Source of the DNA: Paenibacillus crassostreae | GTDB taxonomy: Bacteria > Bacillota > Bacilli > Paenibacillales > Paenibacillaceae | NCBI RefSeq assembly: GCF_001857945.1 | Contig: NZ_CP017770.1 | Span: forward strand, 3,720,001-3,784,000 | Length of the DNA: 64,000 nt | Reading direction: 5' to 3' | Shown here: piece by piece, positions 43,087 to 53,100 of the stretch | Layout of the letters: each line of letters starts with the position of its first letter | Numbering within the stretch: position 1 is the stretch's first letter | The notes under the pieces: generated by a model | The model's database searches: none | Told to the model about the DNA's origin: nothing | What the model saw: the letters and a program-made list of their open reading frames with translations, nothing else | Program-made: the position numbers and the translations under genes

Positions 43087-43698
43087 ATGAAGATGAAACA
43101 AAAATTAGGTATAAGTGCATTAGTAGTTGCTCTATCCGTAGGAGGAGTGTTTGGCGTGGGGAGTGTTCAAGCTTCGAACTTAAAACCAAGTAACACCACT
43201 CAGAAAGTTAGCAAGGTCAATGAAATTAATAGATTAGCGAATGCTAAGGTGCATGTTGACGCTAAGAAGGTAAAGAAAGAAGCGAAAGTAGTTACTATCG
43301 GAGCTCGTAAGGCAAGTGTTATCGCAGCGACATACCTTAATGGTAAAGCGACCGAGGTTAGACTTGATAGCGATGACGAAACACTTCTCTATGAAGTAAA
43401 TGTGAAGACAACTAATGGAATATATATTGTTAAGGTTGATGCGTTGACTGGGAAGGTTCTATCTGTCGAGAAAGATTTGAAGATTGGAGCTGAAAGAGCA
43501 AGTGTTATCGCAGCGACATACCTTAATGGTGAAGTGATGAAGGTTAAACTTGATCGTGAAAATGATGTACTTGTCTATGAAGTGAAGGTAAAGATAGATA
43601 AAGGCGTATCTTGGGTTAAGGTTGATGCGTTGACTGGTAAAGTTCTATCTGTTGTGAAAGATCAAGGTAATCATAAAGGTCATCATGCTCACAATTAA
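43087..43698 (+). CDS. Secreted protein with two near-identical PepSY repeats
   Basis: A 203-residue protein starting at ATG 43087 after GAGGAGGAAC. A signal peptide ends GVGSVQA-S. Two PepSY units follow: RKASVIAATYLNGKATEVRL to VDALTGKVLSVEKD, and ERASVIAATYLNGEVMKVKL to VDALTGKVLSVVKD. They are repeated at DNA level with a 186-base period, so the second is a recent duplication. The tail is His-rich (NHKGHHAHN) and may bind metal. It is the last gene of the two-component unit. Confidence 0.82.
   Translation: MKMKQKLGISALVVALSVGGVFGVGSVQASNLKPSNTTQKVSKVNEINRLANAKVHVDAKKVKKEAKVVTIGARKASVIAATYLNGKATEVRLDSDDETLLYEVNVKTTNGIYIVKVDALTGKVLSVEKDLKIGAERASVIAATYLNGEVMKVKLDRENDVLVYEVKVKIDKGVSWVKVDALTGKVLSVVKDQGNHKGHHAHN
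43312..43683 (+). repeat. 186-bp tandem duplication inside the PepSY gene
   Basis: The block from 43312 and the block from 43498 share long identical runs, such as GCAAGTGTTATCGCAGCGAC and, 117 bases later, GTTAAGGTTGATGCGTTGAC. The period is a multiple of three, so the reading frame is kept. Confidence 0.85.
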
Positions 43699-43757
43699 TA
43701 AAAATAATTAATTCAAATATTGTAATCACGGTTTATGTAGTCACAATAACTAATCTC

Positions 43758-43796
43758 AAGAACCAGTACTCATGATATTGAGTGCTGGTTCTTTTG
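43758..43796 (+). terminator. Terminator after the PepSY genes
   Basis: AAGAACCAGTACTCA (43758-43772) pairs with TGAGTGCTGGTTCTT (43779-43793) with one wobble, followed by TT. Confidence 0.8.
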
Positions 43797-43952
43797 TTAA
43801 CCTTATATTTATGTTATGCTAATGGTTTATGACGTGAAGGAACGGATTGTGGAGACGTTACAATAATCGTTACAAGCACATAATGTGTGCATGATGTAGT
43901 TATAATAATGTATGTATTTATCATTATAAATATTGAACAAATAGGAGAACCA

Positions 43953-45236
43953 ATGACATTTAATGAATTGAATATTATTCCAGATATACTGAAAGCTTTG
44001 AATAAAGCGAATTATACGGCACCAACACCAATCCAAGAAGCAGCGATCCCAGCAGTATTAGAAGGTAGGGATTTCCTAGGTTGTGCACAGACGGGAACAG
44101 GAAAGACAGCTGCCTTCTCAGTACCGATGATCCAATTATTAAGCGAAGAAAAGAGTAATCCCAATGCGAGGCGACGTATTCGTTCATTAATTCTAACTCC
44201 AACAAGAGAACTGGCTTTACAGATTTCAGATAATATCAAGACCTATAGCCAGTTTACAGATGTGAGTTGTACAGCCATTGTGGGTGGCGTATCTCAGAAA
44301 GTTCAGGAGCGGGCGCTAAATAGTGGTACAGATATTATTATTGCTACTCCAGGTAGACTCATTGATCTTATTGATCAAAAGCGCATTAATTTACAGCATG
44401 TTAAAATTCTAGTGTTAGATGAAGCTGACAGAATGTTGGATATGGGCTTTATACATGATGTGAAGCGAATTCTTGCCAAGATGCCTAGCAAAAAACAGAC
44501 ATTATTCTTCTCGGCAACAATGCCACCAGAAATATCCAAAATGGTTAAATCGCTACTTGTTAATCCGGTAAAAGTGGAAATTACACCGGTATCTTCAACT
44601 GTGGATCGAATTAAACAGTCTGTGTATTTATTAGCTACAGGAAATAAACAAAAGCAACTAAACCATCTGTTAGAAGATAAATCGATTGTGACAGCATTGG
44701 TATTCACCCGTACCAAACGAGGTGCTGATCGCGTTGTACGTGATTTGACGAAAGTGAATATTTCGGCAGAAGCAATACATGGTAATAAGTCTCAGGTAGA
44801 CCGACAGAAGGCATTACGCAATTTCAAGAATGGTGTGACCCGAGTGTTAGTGGCGACAGATATTGCAGCAAGAGGTATTGATATTGAAGAACTGTCACAT
44901 GTGATCAACTTCAATCTTCCGAATATTCCAGAGACCTATGTGCATCGAATTGGCCGTACTGGTAGGGCAGGATTGAGTGGGACAGCTATTTCCTTCTGTG
45001 AAGTGGATGAATTGCCGTATCTGAAGGATATTGAAAAATTAATCGGGAAGAGTGTTCCCGAAGTGAAAGATCATGCCTATCCAATGGCGAAGGGTCAACG
45101 CCTTGATAAAATGGATAATACCTCCAAAGGATCGACAGCTGTACAACCGAAAGCTGTGAAATCCAAGACAAATCCACCGCGTAAGCCTAAGACGGAATGG
45201 TTTAAGAAAGAAAGAAGAAGTACAACAAGTAGATAA
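43953..45236 (+). CDS. DEAD-box RNA helicase (RhlE/CshA-like)
   Basis: A 427-residue helicase starting at ATG 43953 with AGGAG upstream; an upstream in-frame ATG at 43887 is less likely. Q motif TPIQ (25-28), AQTGTGKT (45-52), PTRELA, TPGRLIDL, VLDEADRMLDMG (DEAD at 156-159), FFSATMP, and HRIGRTGR near 331-338 are all present. The basic C-terminal tail (KGQRLDKMDN to KKERRSTTSR) binds RNA. It unwinds RNA in ribosome assembly or mRNA decay, often in cold. A TATAAT at 43901-43906 implies a leader of about 45 bases. Confidence 0.94.
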   Translation: MTFNELNIIPDILKALNKANYTAPTPIQEAAIPAVLEGRDFLGCAQTGTGKTAAFSVPMIQLLSEEKSNPNARRRIRSLILTPTRELALQISDNIKTYSQFTDVSCTAIVGGVSQKVQERALNSGTDIIIATPGRLIDLIDQKRINLQHVKILVLDEADRMLDMGFIHDVKRILAKMPSKKQTLFFSATMPPEISKMVKSLLVNPVKVEITPVSSTVDRIKQSVYLLATGNKQKQLNHLLEDKSIVTALVFTRTKRGADRVVRDLTKVNISAEAIHGNKSQVDRQKALRNFKNGVTRVLVATDIAARGIDIEELSHVINFNLPNIPETYVHRIGRTGRAGLSGTAISFCEVDELPYLKDIEKLIGKSVPEVKDHAYPMAKGQRLDKMDNTSKGSTAVQPKAVKSKTNPPRKPKTEWFKKERRSTTSR

Positions 45237-45248
45237 ATTTATTCATGC

Positions 45249-45287
45249 AGGCAGCTCATCCTTTATCAGGACAAGCTGTCTTTTTTG
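45249..45287 (+). terminator. Terminator after the helicase gene
   Basis: GGCAGCTCATCCT and AGGACAAGCTGTC form an imperfect hairpin followed by TTTTTT. Confidence 0.65.
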
Positions 45288-45388
45288 TGATTATGAATAG
45301 AGAGGTTTGGAATATGGAATAATGGTTAATAAATTCTAGAAAATATATTGCAAAGATTTAGCCTATATGATAATCTATAAACATCAAT

Positions 45389-45438
45389 TGGAAACGTTAC
45401 CGATAACGCTACCGATGGAAATGAAGAAAGCGTTACCA
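45389..45438 (+). promoter_or_regulatory. Three LacI-type operator sites, phased by 12 and 24 bases
   Basis: GGAAACGTTACCG, GATAACGCTACCG and GAAAGCGTTACCA have their central CG at 45395, 45407 and 45431. They share the form (A/G)A-x-CG-(T/C)TACC, typical for LacI-family repressors. They lie 80-125 bases before the binding-protein gene start. The nearest LacI gene is 48940-49968. The third also fits a cre box at 12 of 14 positions, so CcpA may compete. Confidence 0.6.
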
Positions 45439-45515
45439 AGAAATTTTCTGAAAATACTTTGGGGCGTATCGTATTAAAGAGTAGTGAAAATTTACAGAAA
45501 AGAAGGGGAATAACA

Positions 45516-46916
45516 ATGAGTAAATTTAAGAAAATATTGGGACTTGTCCTAGTAGCAACAATGGCTATCAGTCTTCTAGCTGCTTGTGGTAATAACGCAG
45601 CCAACGATACTGGAGCAAATAATAATGCAGATACAACCAAAACTGCAACAGGCGATGGTGGAGAAATTTATTTCTTGAACTTCAAACCAGAAATTGCAGA
45701 AACATATGAGAAAATTGCTAAGGACTACGAAGCAGAAACAGGCGTTAAGGTTAAAGTTGTAACTGCTGCTGCAGGTACTTATGAAACAACTTTGAAATCT
45801 GAAATCGCTAAGTCAGATGCTCCAACGATTTTCCAAATGAACGGACCTGTAGGTTATGAGTCTTGGAAAGACTACACATTGGATTTGAAAGATACTAAAC
45901 TTTACAGCTACTTGACAGATCCAAGTCTAGCAGTAACTAGTGGTGAAGGCGTATACGGTATTCCTTATGTTGTAGAAGGTTTTGGTATCATCTATAATGA
46001 CGCAATTATGCAGAAATACTTCGCATTAGCAGATAAAGCAGTATCGATTTCTTCAGTAGCTGAAATTAATAATTTTGCTACATTACAATCCGTAGTAGAA
46101 GATATGACTGCTAAGGCAGATCAACTAGGTATTAAAGGTGTATTCTCATCTACTTCTTTAGCTGCTGGTGAGCAATGGAGATGGCAAACACATTTAGCTA
46201 ACATTCCATTCTTCTATGAGTTCCAAGAAAATACTGCATTTGATAACACAATCCTAGCTGGATTAGCTACTGATGAGTTGTCATTCAAATACGCAGATAA
46301 CTTTAAAAACATCTTTGATCTTTACATCAATAATTCGGTAACTAAAGGAACTCTCCTAGGTAGTAAAACAGTAACAGATTCTATGGCTGAATTTGCACTT
46401 GGTCAATCAGCTATGGTTCAGAATGGTAACTGGGCTTGGGGACAAATTAGTGATGTTGATGGTAACGTAGTAGAAGCTGATAACATTAAATTCTTACCAA
46501 TCTATGCCGGTATTGCTGGTGAAGAGAAACAAGGATTGGCTGTAGGTACAGAGAATTACTTCGCAATCAACAGTAAAGTATCTGCTGAGAAGCAACAAGC
46601 TTCAATCGCTTTCTTAGAATGGTTATTCTCAAGTGAAAAGGGTAAAGCTTATGTAACGAACGATCTAGGATTTATTGCTCCATTCAACACATTTACTGAT
46701 GCTGAGAAACCAGCTGATCCACTAGCTAAAGAAGTATTAGCTTGGATGGAAAAAGATGGAGTACAATCTATGGCTTGGACATTCGCAGCATTCCCAAGTG
46801 AAGAATTCAAGAATTACTTCGGTGATGCATTACTTGAATATGCACAAGGTAAGAAAACATGGGATGAAGTATCAACGATTGTTGTAGATTCTTGGAAATC
46901 CGAAAAAACTAAATAA
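45516..46916 (+). CDS. Carbohydrate ABC transporter substrate-binding lipoprotein
   Basis: A 466-residue family 1 binding protein starting at ATG 45516 after AAGGGG. The lipobox is ISLLAAC, followed by an Asn/Ala/Thr-rich linker. GEIYFLNFKPEIAETYEKIA and VYGIPYVVEGFGIIYNDAIM are typical of oligosaccharide-binding proteins; EQWRWQTHLANIPFFYEFQE suggests aromatic stacking with a sugar chain. The context of GH51 arabinofuranosidase and LacI regulator suggests an arabino-oligosaccharide ligand (inference). Two hairpins follow in the gap before the permease genes. Confidence 0.92.
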   Translation: MSKFKKILGLVLVATMAISLLAACGNNAANDTGANNNADTTKTATGDGGEIYFLNFKPEIAETYEKIAKDYEAETGVKVKVVTAAAGTYETTLKSEIAKSDAPTIFQMNGPVGYESWKDYTLDLKDTKLYSYLTDPSLAVTSGEGVYGIPYVVEGFGIIYNDAIMQKYFALADKAVSISSVAEINNFATLQSVVEDMTAKADQLGIKGVFSSTSLAAGEQWRWQTHLANIPFFYEFQENTAFDNTILAGLATDELSFKYADNFKNIFDLYINNSVTKGTLLGSKTVTDSMAEFALGQSAMVQNGNWAWGQISDVDGNVVEADNIKFLPIYAGIAGEEKQGLAVGTENYFAINSKVSAEKQQASIAFLEWLFSSEKGKAYVTNDLGFIAPFNTFTDAEKPADPLAKEVLAWMEKDGVQSMAWTFAAFPSEEFKNYFGDALLEYAQGKKTWDEVSTIVVDSWKSEKTK

Positions 46917-46930
46917 TATATAAATAAATA

Positions 46931-47012
46931 TGATTGATGAATGTGTTACAACATCAATCATTATGGATCAAAAGTTATGCCACTGTGTATCTTGAGATGC
47001 ACAGTGGCATAA
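46931..47012 (+). promoter_or_regulatory. Two intercistronic hairpins between binding-protein and permease genes
   Basis: TGATTGATG/CATCAATCA (46931-46939, 46952-46960) is followed by an 18-bp near-perfect stem, TTATGCCACTGTGTATCT (46975-46992) with 46995-47012. No T run follows, so they more likely protect the 3' end of the binding-protein mRNA than end transcription. Confidence 0.6.
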
Positions 47013-47077
47013 TCTCATAGGAGAGATTTTTGGGTATGATCACGATTACAATACTCAGAAAAGGAGAGGAAGACTAT

Positions 47078-47920
47078 ATGGAAAAGTCGATGAAAAAATA
47101 TTTTGGACTGTTTGCTTTACCTACGCTATTGGCTTTCGGTTTAGCATTTGTTATCCCATTTCTGCTAGGTATATATTTGTCTTTAACAGAATTTACGACA
47201 GTAACGGATGCCAAATGGGTTGGTCTAAGTAACTATGTTAAGGCATTCTCTAATCAAGAATTTCTAAATGCACTTGGATTTACAGTAGCTTTCACAGTCG
47301 TATCCGTAATTACGATTAACGTGTTTGCCTTCATCATTGCCATGTTATTAACTCGAGGAAAGAAAGGTACAAATCTTTTTAGAACTGTATTCTTCATGCC
47401 TAACTTAATTGGTGGTATCGTACTAGGTTATATTTGGCAGCTTATTCTTAATGGTATATTGATTAATTTTGACGTGACATTAACTTTTAGTGCAGAGTAT
47501 GGCTTTTGGGGTTTAATTATTCTTATGAACTGGCAACTCATAGGGTATATGATGATTATCTATATTGCAGGTATTCAGAATGTTCCTAAAGATGTTGTCG
47601 AAGCTGCGAAAATTGATGGAGCGAGTCGCTTTCAAGTACTACGTAACGTGACGATTCCATTAGTTATGCCTTCAATAACGATATGTTTGTTCTTAACTTT
47701 ATCTAACTCGTTCAAGCTATTTGATCAGAACTTAGCTTTAACAGCGGGTGCTCCATCCAAAGAAACTGCAATGATGGCATTAGATATTTATAATACTTTC
47801 TATAGTAAAACGGGTATGGAAGGTGTAGGTCAAGCTAAAGCGGTTGTATTCTTTGTTCTAGTCGCTTTGATCGCATTAATCCAACTTGTCCTTACTAGAA
47901 GAAAGGAGGTTGAGAATTAA
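47078..47920 (+). CDS. CUT1-type sugar ABC transporter permease (MalF-like)
   Basis: A 280-residue permease from ATG 47078 (AAGGAGAGGA upstream), with six transmembrane segments starting at residue 8. EAAKIDGASRFQVLRNVTIP is the EAA loop. The stop shares one base with the next start (TAATG). It forms the channel with the next gene's product. As in the 10225 operon, no ATPase gene is present. Confidence 0.92.
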   Translation: MEKSMKKYFGLFALPTLLAFGLAFVIPFLLGIYLSLTEFTTVTDAKWVGLSNYVKAFSNQEFLNALGFTVAFTVVSVITINVFAFIIAMLLTRGKKGTNLFRTVFFMPNLIGGIVLGYIWQLILNGILINFDVTLTFSAEYGFWGLIILMNWQLIGYMMIIYIAGIQNVPKDVVEAAKIDGASRFQVLRNVTIPLVMPSITICLFLTLSNSFKLFDQNLALTAGAPSKETAMMALDIYNTFYSKTGMEGVGQAKAVVFFVLVALIALIQLVLTRRKEVEN

Positions 47921-48759
47921 TGGAAACCCAAACTTCGAAATTTAAGGATAATATTATTTTTATTATTTTGATAATATTAGCCGTTGCCTTTTTAGCACCA
48001 ATACTTGTCGTAATTATGAACTCCTTCAAAGGGAAATTCTATATTAGTGATACTCCATTTCTCTTCCCTAATAATACTACTTTCGTGGGATTGGAAAACT
48101 ATATTAGTGGCTTAGATAAGACGGGATTCATTAATGCTTTCGGTATGTCATTATTTATTACGGTAGGTTCAGTTGCTGTTATTGTCTTATTTACTTCGAT
48201 GACAGCATGGTATATCACCAGAGTGAAGTCGAAATTCACTAATTCTTTGTACTATGTATTTACCTTTTCTATGATCGTACCCTTTCAAATGGTTATGTTC
48301 ACACTGACAAAGGTCGCAAATGTTACGCATTTGGATAATCCATTAGGAATTATCTTGATCTACCTTGGTTTTGGATCAGGGCTATCTGTGTTCTTGTTTA
48401 GTGGATTTGTTAAATCAATACCTCTAGAGGTAGAAGAAGCAGTCATGATGGATGGAGGTAGTCCAGTACAGACGTTCTTCCGAGTGGTATTGCCAATCCT
48501 TAAACCAACCGCAATTACAGTATCGATCCTAAATGTGATGTGGGTATGGAACGACTATTTGTTACCATACTTAATTATTGGTACGGAGTATAAAACCATT
48601 CCAATTGCTATCCAGTATCTAAAAGGTGGATACGGATCAATTGATATGGGGGCCATGATGGCAATGTTAGTATTGGCTATCATTCCTATAATAATATTCT
48701 ACTTATCCTGTCAGAAATATATTATTGAAGGTGTAGTAGCAGGAGCTGTGAAGGGTTAA
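47920..48759 (+). CDS. CUT1-type sugar ABC transporter permease (MalG-like)
   Basis: A 279-residue permease with six transmembrane segments and EAA loop EEAVMMDGGSPVQTFFRVVL. AAAGGAGG lies inside the end of the upstream gene. It ends in KYIIEGVVAGAVKG, typical for MalG-like proteins. A terminator-like structure follows. Confidence 0.92.
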   Translation: METQTSKFKDNIIFIILIILAVAFLAPILVVIMNSFKGKFYISDTPFLFPNNTTFVGLENYISGLDKTGFINAFGMSLFITVGSVAVIVLFTSMTAWYITRVKSKFTNSLYYVFTFSMIVPFQMVMFTLTKVANVTHLDNPLGIILIYLGFGSGLSVFLFSGFVKSIPLEVEEAVMMDGGSPVQTFFRVVLPILKPTAITVSILNVMWVWNDYLLPYLIIGTEYKTIPIAIQYLKGGYGSIDMGAMMAMLVLAIIPIIIFYLSCQKYIIEGVVAGAVKG

Positions 48760-48789
48760 TCTTTTTACAGATAGCATTTATTATCAAAA

Positions 48790-48852
48790 TGAGTGGGGAT
48801 TGTTTCTTGGTGACTTCGACATCCTGAGAAATACCTCACTCTTCTTTTTTAA
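48790..48852 (+). terminator. Imperfect terminator after the ABC importer genes
   Basis: GAGTGGGGATTGTTTCTT pairs imperfectly with GAGAAATACCTCACTC (about 48826-48841), followed by TTCTTTTTT. Confidence 0.55.
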
Positions 48853-48939
48853 ATAGGTTCATTGTTTTAAGTCGCTTTAATTGATATATTAATGATATTA
48901 TAGGCCATTAGTAAAATTATGGTGTGAGGAAGAGCGGAT

Positions 48940-49968
48940 ATGAAGAGGATTACAATTACCGATGTTGCAAAGATGTGTGGTGTAGGTGTAACCACTGTAT
49001 CAAGAGCCATAAATAATCATCCTGATATTAATGAAGAGACGAAGTCAATGATTATGCAAGTCATCAAGGACAATCATTATATACCGAACAATAGTGCAAG
49101 AAATCTTAAACGTGCCGATTCAAAGACAATCGCTGTATTGATAAAAGGGATCACTAACCCTTTCTTTAATCAAATGATCAAAGTTTTTGAAGAAGAAATT
49201 CAACGAAAGAAATATTCATTTTTCTTACAACGTGTAGATGAGAATCAAGATGAAATTGATGTCGCAATTGAACTTGAGAAAGAGAAGCGATTAAAGGGGA
49301 TAGTATTTCTTGGAGGATATTTCTCACATTCTAAAGAAAAATTAACTCAATTATCTGTACCTTTCGTATTGAGTACAATTGGAATGGCAACAGAATTCAC
49401 ACCAAGTGATTATTCTTCTGTGTCCGTGGATGACCTCAAAGAAAGCTATAAAATAGTAGATTACCTATGTAATCAAGGTCATAAGAAGATCGCGATCATT
49501 GCGGCACCCATGGATGATGTGAGTATTGGGAAATTAAGATATGATGGATACAAGAAAGCACTAGAAGATCATGGGATTGATTTGGATCTACAATTGGTAC
49601 GTATCATGAAGGATGATATTGAAAGTTATACAATGGAGAATGGATATGTGGTTACCAAAGAATTACTAGCATCGAAAGAAGATTGTACTGCAATTTACGC
49701 GATTTCTGATAGTCTAGCTATTGGTGCCTGTAAAGCTATATTTGAGACAGGAAAAAAAGTGCCGGAGGACTATTCAGTAGCTGGCTTTGATGGACTCGAT
49801 ATAGGATTCTATTATAATCCTTCGATAACTACGATGAGACAGCCCGTGAAGGAAATTGCTGAAGAGACAATTAAGGTTCTCTTCGATCTTATCAACAAAA
49901 AGATATCACATACACATAAAATTTTCCCAGCAGAATTGGTCGTTAGAGATTCAACGAAATCATTATAA
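48940..49968 (+). CDS. LacI-family transcriptional regulator
   Basis: A 342-residue LacI protein. The DNA-binding head TITDVAKMCGVGVTTVSRAI, then NNHPDINEETKSMIMQVIKD and the hinge NSARNLKR occupy residues 4-58. The ligand domain begins TIAVLIKGITNPFFNQMIKV and ends SITTMRQPVKEIAEETIKVL. It likely represses the ABC importer upstream through the CG-centred sites at 45389-45438, perhaps also the GH51 gene. Inducer probably arabinose or an arabino-oligosaccharide. Confidence 0.92.
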   Translation: MKRITITDVAKMCGVGVTTVSRAINNHPDINEETKSMIMQVIKDNHYIPNNSARNLKRADSKTIAVLIKGITNPFFNQMIKVFEEEIQRKKYSFFLQRVDENQDEIDVAIELEKEKRLKGIVFLGGYFSHSKEKLTQLSVPFVLSTIGMATEFTPSDYSSVSVDDLKESYKIVDYLCNQGHKKIAIIAAPMDDVSIGKLRYDGYKKALEDHGIDLDLQLVRIMKDDIESYTMENGYVVTKELLASKEDCTAIYAISDSLAIGACKAIFETGKKVPEDYSVAGFDGLDIGFYYNPSITTMRQPVKEIAEETIKVLFDLINKKISHTHKIFPAELVVRDSTKSL

Positions 49969-49985
49969 TAATTTTAACAAACACT

Positions 49986-50018
49986 AATCCACGATACGAT
50001 ATTAACGTGGATTTTTTT
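49986..50018 (+). terminator. Terminator after the lacI-type gene
   Basis: AATCCACG (49986-49993) pairs with CGTGGATT (50006-50013), followed by seven T in all. Confidence 0.75.
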
Positions 50019-50061
50019 GTTGTAAAAGAAGGATTGATCCATAAGATTATATTGTTAACTA

Positions 50062-50083
50062 ATATACTAATATATTAGTATAT
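50062..50083. promoter_or_regulatory. Perfect 22-bp AT palindrome upstream of the GH51 gene
   Basis: ATATACTAATA and TATTAGTATAT are exact reverse complements. The site lies 77 bases before the GH51 start in a wholly AT-rich region, and differs from the CG-centred LacI sites. It may be an operator for another regulator, or a promoter element. Confidence 0.45.
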
Positions 50084-50159
50084 ATATTAATTTAATATTA
50101 AATATGGTATTATGTTCGTGACAAAAGATAATCAAAATAAAGATGACAGGTGATCCTAT

Positions 50160-53100
50160 ATGAAACGTGACAACACTTATAAGTTGAATGACAGTTTAAT
50201 TGCACATTATAAGTTTGATAACTCTGAGCAAGTCGGACAAGACTATTCAGGGAAAGGAAAGGACGGAATTGCATCGGGGACAACGTTGCCTTCTATTCAA
50301 ATCGTGGATGGTAGATCAGCTGTCACTCTTTCGGGTGGTAGAAATGGTAGTTCTTATGTGAAGCTACCGCCAGATCTTATGAAAGATGTTGGTGATCATA
50401 CGGGGCTAACGATTTCAACGTGGGTTTATTTGGGTAAAGGCTCAAATGTGTGGGAGAGAATCTTTGATTTCGGTAAAGGATCAATAGGGCCTTATTTGTT
50501 CATGACACGGAATATGCGTGGTACTTGCTTTGCAGGAGAAGATTTAACCGTTGACCCAGGGAAGTCTTTTGCCGTGGGTGAGTGGATGCATGTTGCAATG
50601 TCTGTTATTGGCACAGAAGGTGGTACCTTAAGCAGTGCCGGATCCATGGTGTATGTGAACGGAGAAGTGGTTGCTGATGGAATGATCAGTCAGACATCTA
50701 GCGGTAACTATGCTAAATTACGGTCATGGTTTGCTACGTTTGTAGACAACTCCAATTACAATAATAATTTCATCGGTATGTCTCAGCATACAGCGGATGA
50801 TGATTTCTGCGGTTCCCTTTCAGATTTCCGCATCTATGGAGCAGGATTATCACAGGATGAAGTCATCGAGGTGATGTGCGAATCGCTGACGGACGAAGAA
50901 ATTGTAAACCTAGCGAAAGATAAATACTTAAATTTCCCAACTTCGATTATTACCGAAGATATTGAACTGCCTTCCTCTCTCATGAGCGGGAAAGTAAACG
51001 TATCTTGGAAATCAAGTGATATCACAGCGATTTCGAATGATGGAGTCGTTAACCCCCATATTCAAGCAGCTAAGGCTGGAACGATTACATCCATTTTATC
51101 GAAAGGTGCAAGTACGATCGAGAAAAGCTTTGCTGTATCTGTGCTTCCTAAGGAATTGCCACCATATACGTTAACGATTGATGGAAGTAAGAAAGTACTG
51201 GATGTAAGTGAAATATTATATGGCTTATTCTATGAGGACATCAACAATGCTGCTGATGGTGGGATTTACGCAGAGTTAGTACAGAATCGTTCTTTTGAAT
51301 CTTTTGCATTCGACAGTTATTCGCATGTATGCGGTGAGCACGGGTTATCAACAGGAAGAAATCACATCCCATTACATGCTTGGTCAGGTGATACGGATCA
51401 AATGACCGTGAAAGACTCGGGAGGGTTAAATGATTTCTTCGGTATCGAAGATAAAGATGTAAATTCTCATTATGTGACAGTTGCGGACAAGGCTACTATT
51501 ACGAATAAAGGCTTTGCAGATACCAATCAGAATTGTGCCATGTTCATTCAAGAAGGCGCTAAATATGACTTCACGATTTGGGCGAAGGCAGAAACAGCTG
51601 GAATCATTACTTTGCAATTGTTGAATTCAGAAGGTAAGACAATCAGTGACAAGGCAATTATTGAAGTTGACGGAGGAAATACATGGAAGAAATATGGTGT
51701 TGATTCGAAGATTACTTTGACAGGATTAACAACCGTAATGGGACAGCTTGCTTTAACTTTTGATGGGGAAATTTCGATCGATATGGTCTCGTTAATGCCC
51801 GAGGATGTCTGGGGTGCTGGTAAAGAAGATCAATCTGAAACAGCTCATTCTAATTTCATAAGTAATCCAAACTATAGATTGAGAAAAGATCTAGTGAAAT
51901 CACTAGTTGATCTACATCCGACTTTCTTGCGTTTCCCAGGAGGATGTATTTCGGAGGGTTCACATATTTGGGAGAATGTTTATGATTGGAAAGAGTCTGT
52001 TGGAGATATCGAACTACGCAAAGAGAACTTCAACGTATGGGGCTATATGATGACGATGGGTCTTGGTTATATGGAATACTTCCAATTAGCCGAAGATCTG
52101 AACGCAACACCACTTCCTGTCATGGCATGTGGCGTGCTGTGTCAGGCTCGTTCCGATTACGCTAATCCAGCCGGTGGTGCGTTAAGAGATTACTATGTTA
52201 AGAACTTTACTGATCTCATTGATTTTGCAATCAGTATTGATTTCGAGAATAATGAGTGGGCGCGTTTACGGAAATTGATGGGTCATGAAAAACCGTTTGA
52301 TTTGCATTACTTAGGAGTCGGTAACGAGAACTGGGGTACAGAGTTTTTCGCCAACTTTGAGTATTTCAAAGCTGTCATTGATGAATATATGGATAACCAT
52401 TATCCAGGTTATGAATTGCACATTATTTCAACCGTAGGTGCGCAAGCGGATGATGATGCCTATCAACAGGGATGGAAGTTCTTGAGCGGTAATTTAGAAG
52501 GATCTGCTTCTGTGAGCTTTACGGATGGTCATTCACGGATCGAAGAAACAATTACTTGGTACAATAAGCAGAAGAATTATATGGATACCATTGCTGATGA
52601 GCATTATTACAGATCTAACGAGTATTTATTAAGTAATGTGGATCGATATAACTACTATTATAGAGCTTATGATCAAGACGGTAACTTGAACGAAGCAGAG
52701 ACTTCGAAGGTATTTGTCGGTGAATATGCTTCAACCGATAAGAATACGTTGGCAGGGGCAATCGCTGAGGCTGCGATCATGACCGGATTTGAGAATAATA
52801 CGGATGTGGTTCGATTGGTTGCAACAGCACCATTGTTCAATAAAGTATTAACGGATGGCACATATCGCTGGACACCAGATTGTATATGGTTCGATGACGA
52901 GACAGTATGGTTTACACCGAACTATTACGTCCAACAGCTCTATGCACAGTATCTCGGAACTCAAGTATTAGGAACATCTTTTACAACATATCGAAACGGT
53001 GAACCTACAAAGCTTATTCCACATGGAGGAATAGAAATTGCTACGGGGAACGCAGATATTATAGTGAAACGTGTGAAAGTAACGTCTAATACAGATGGTA

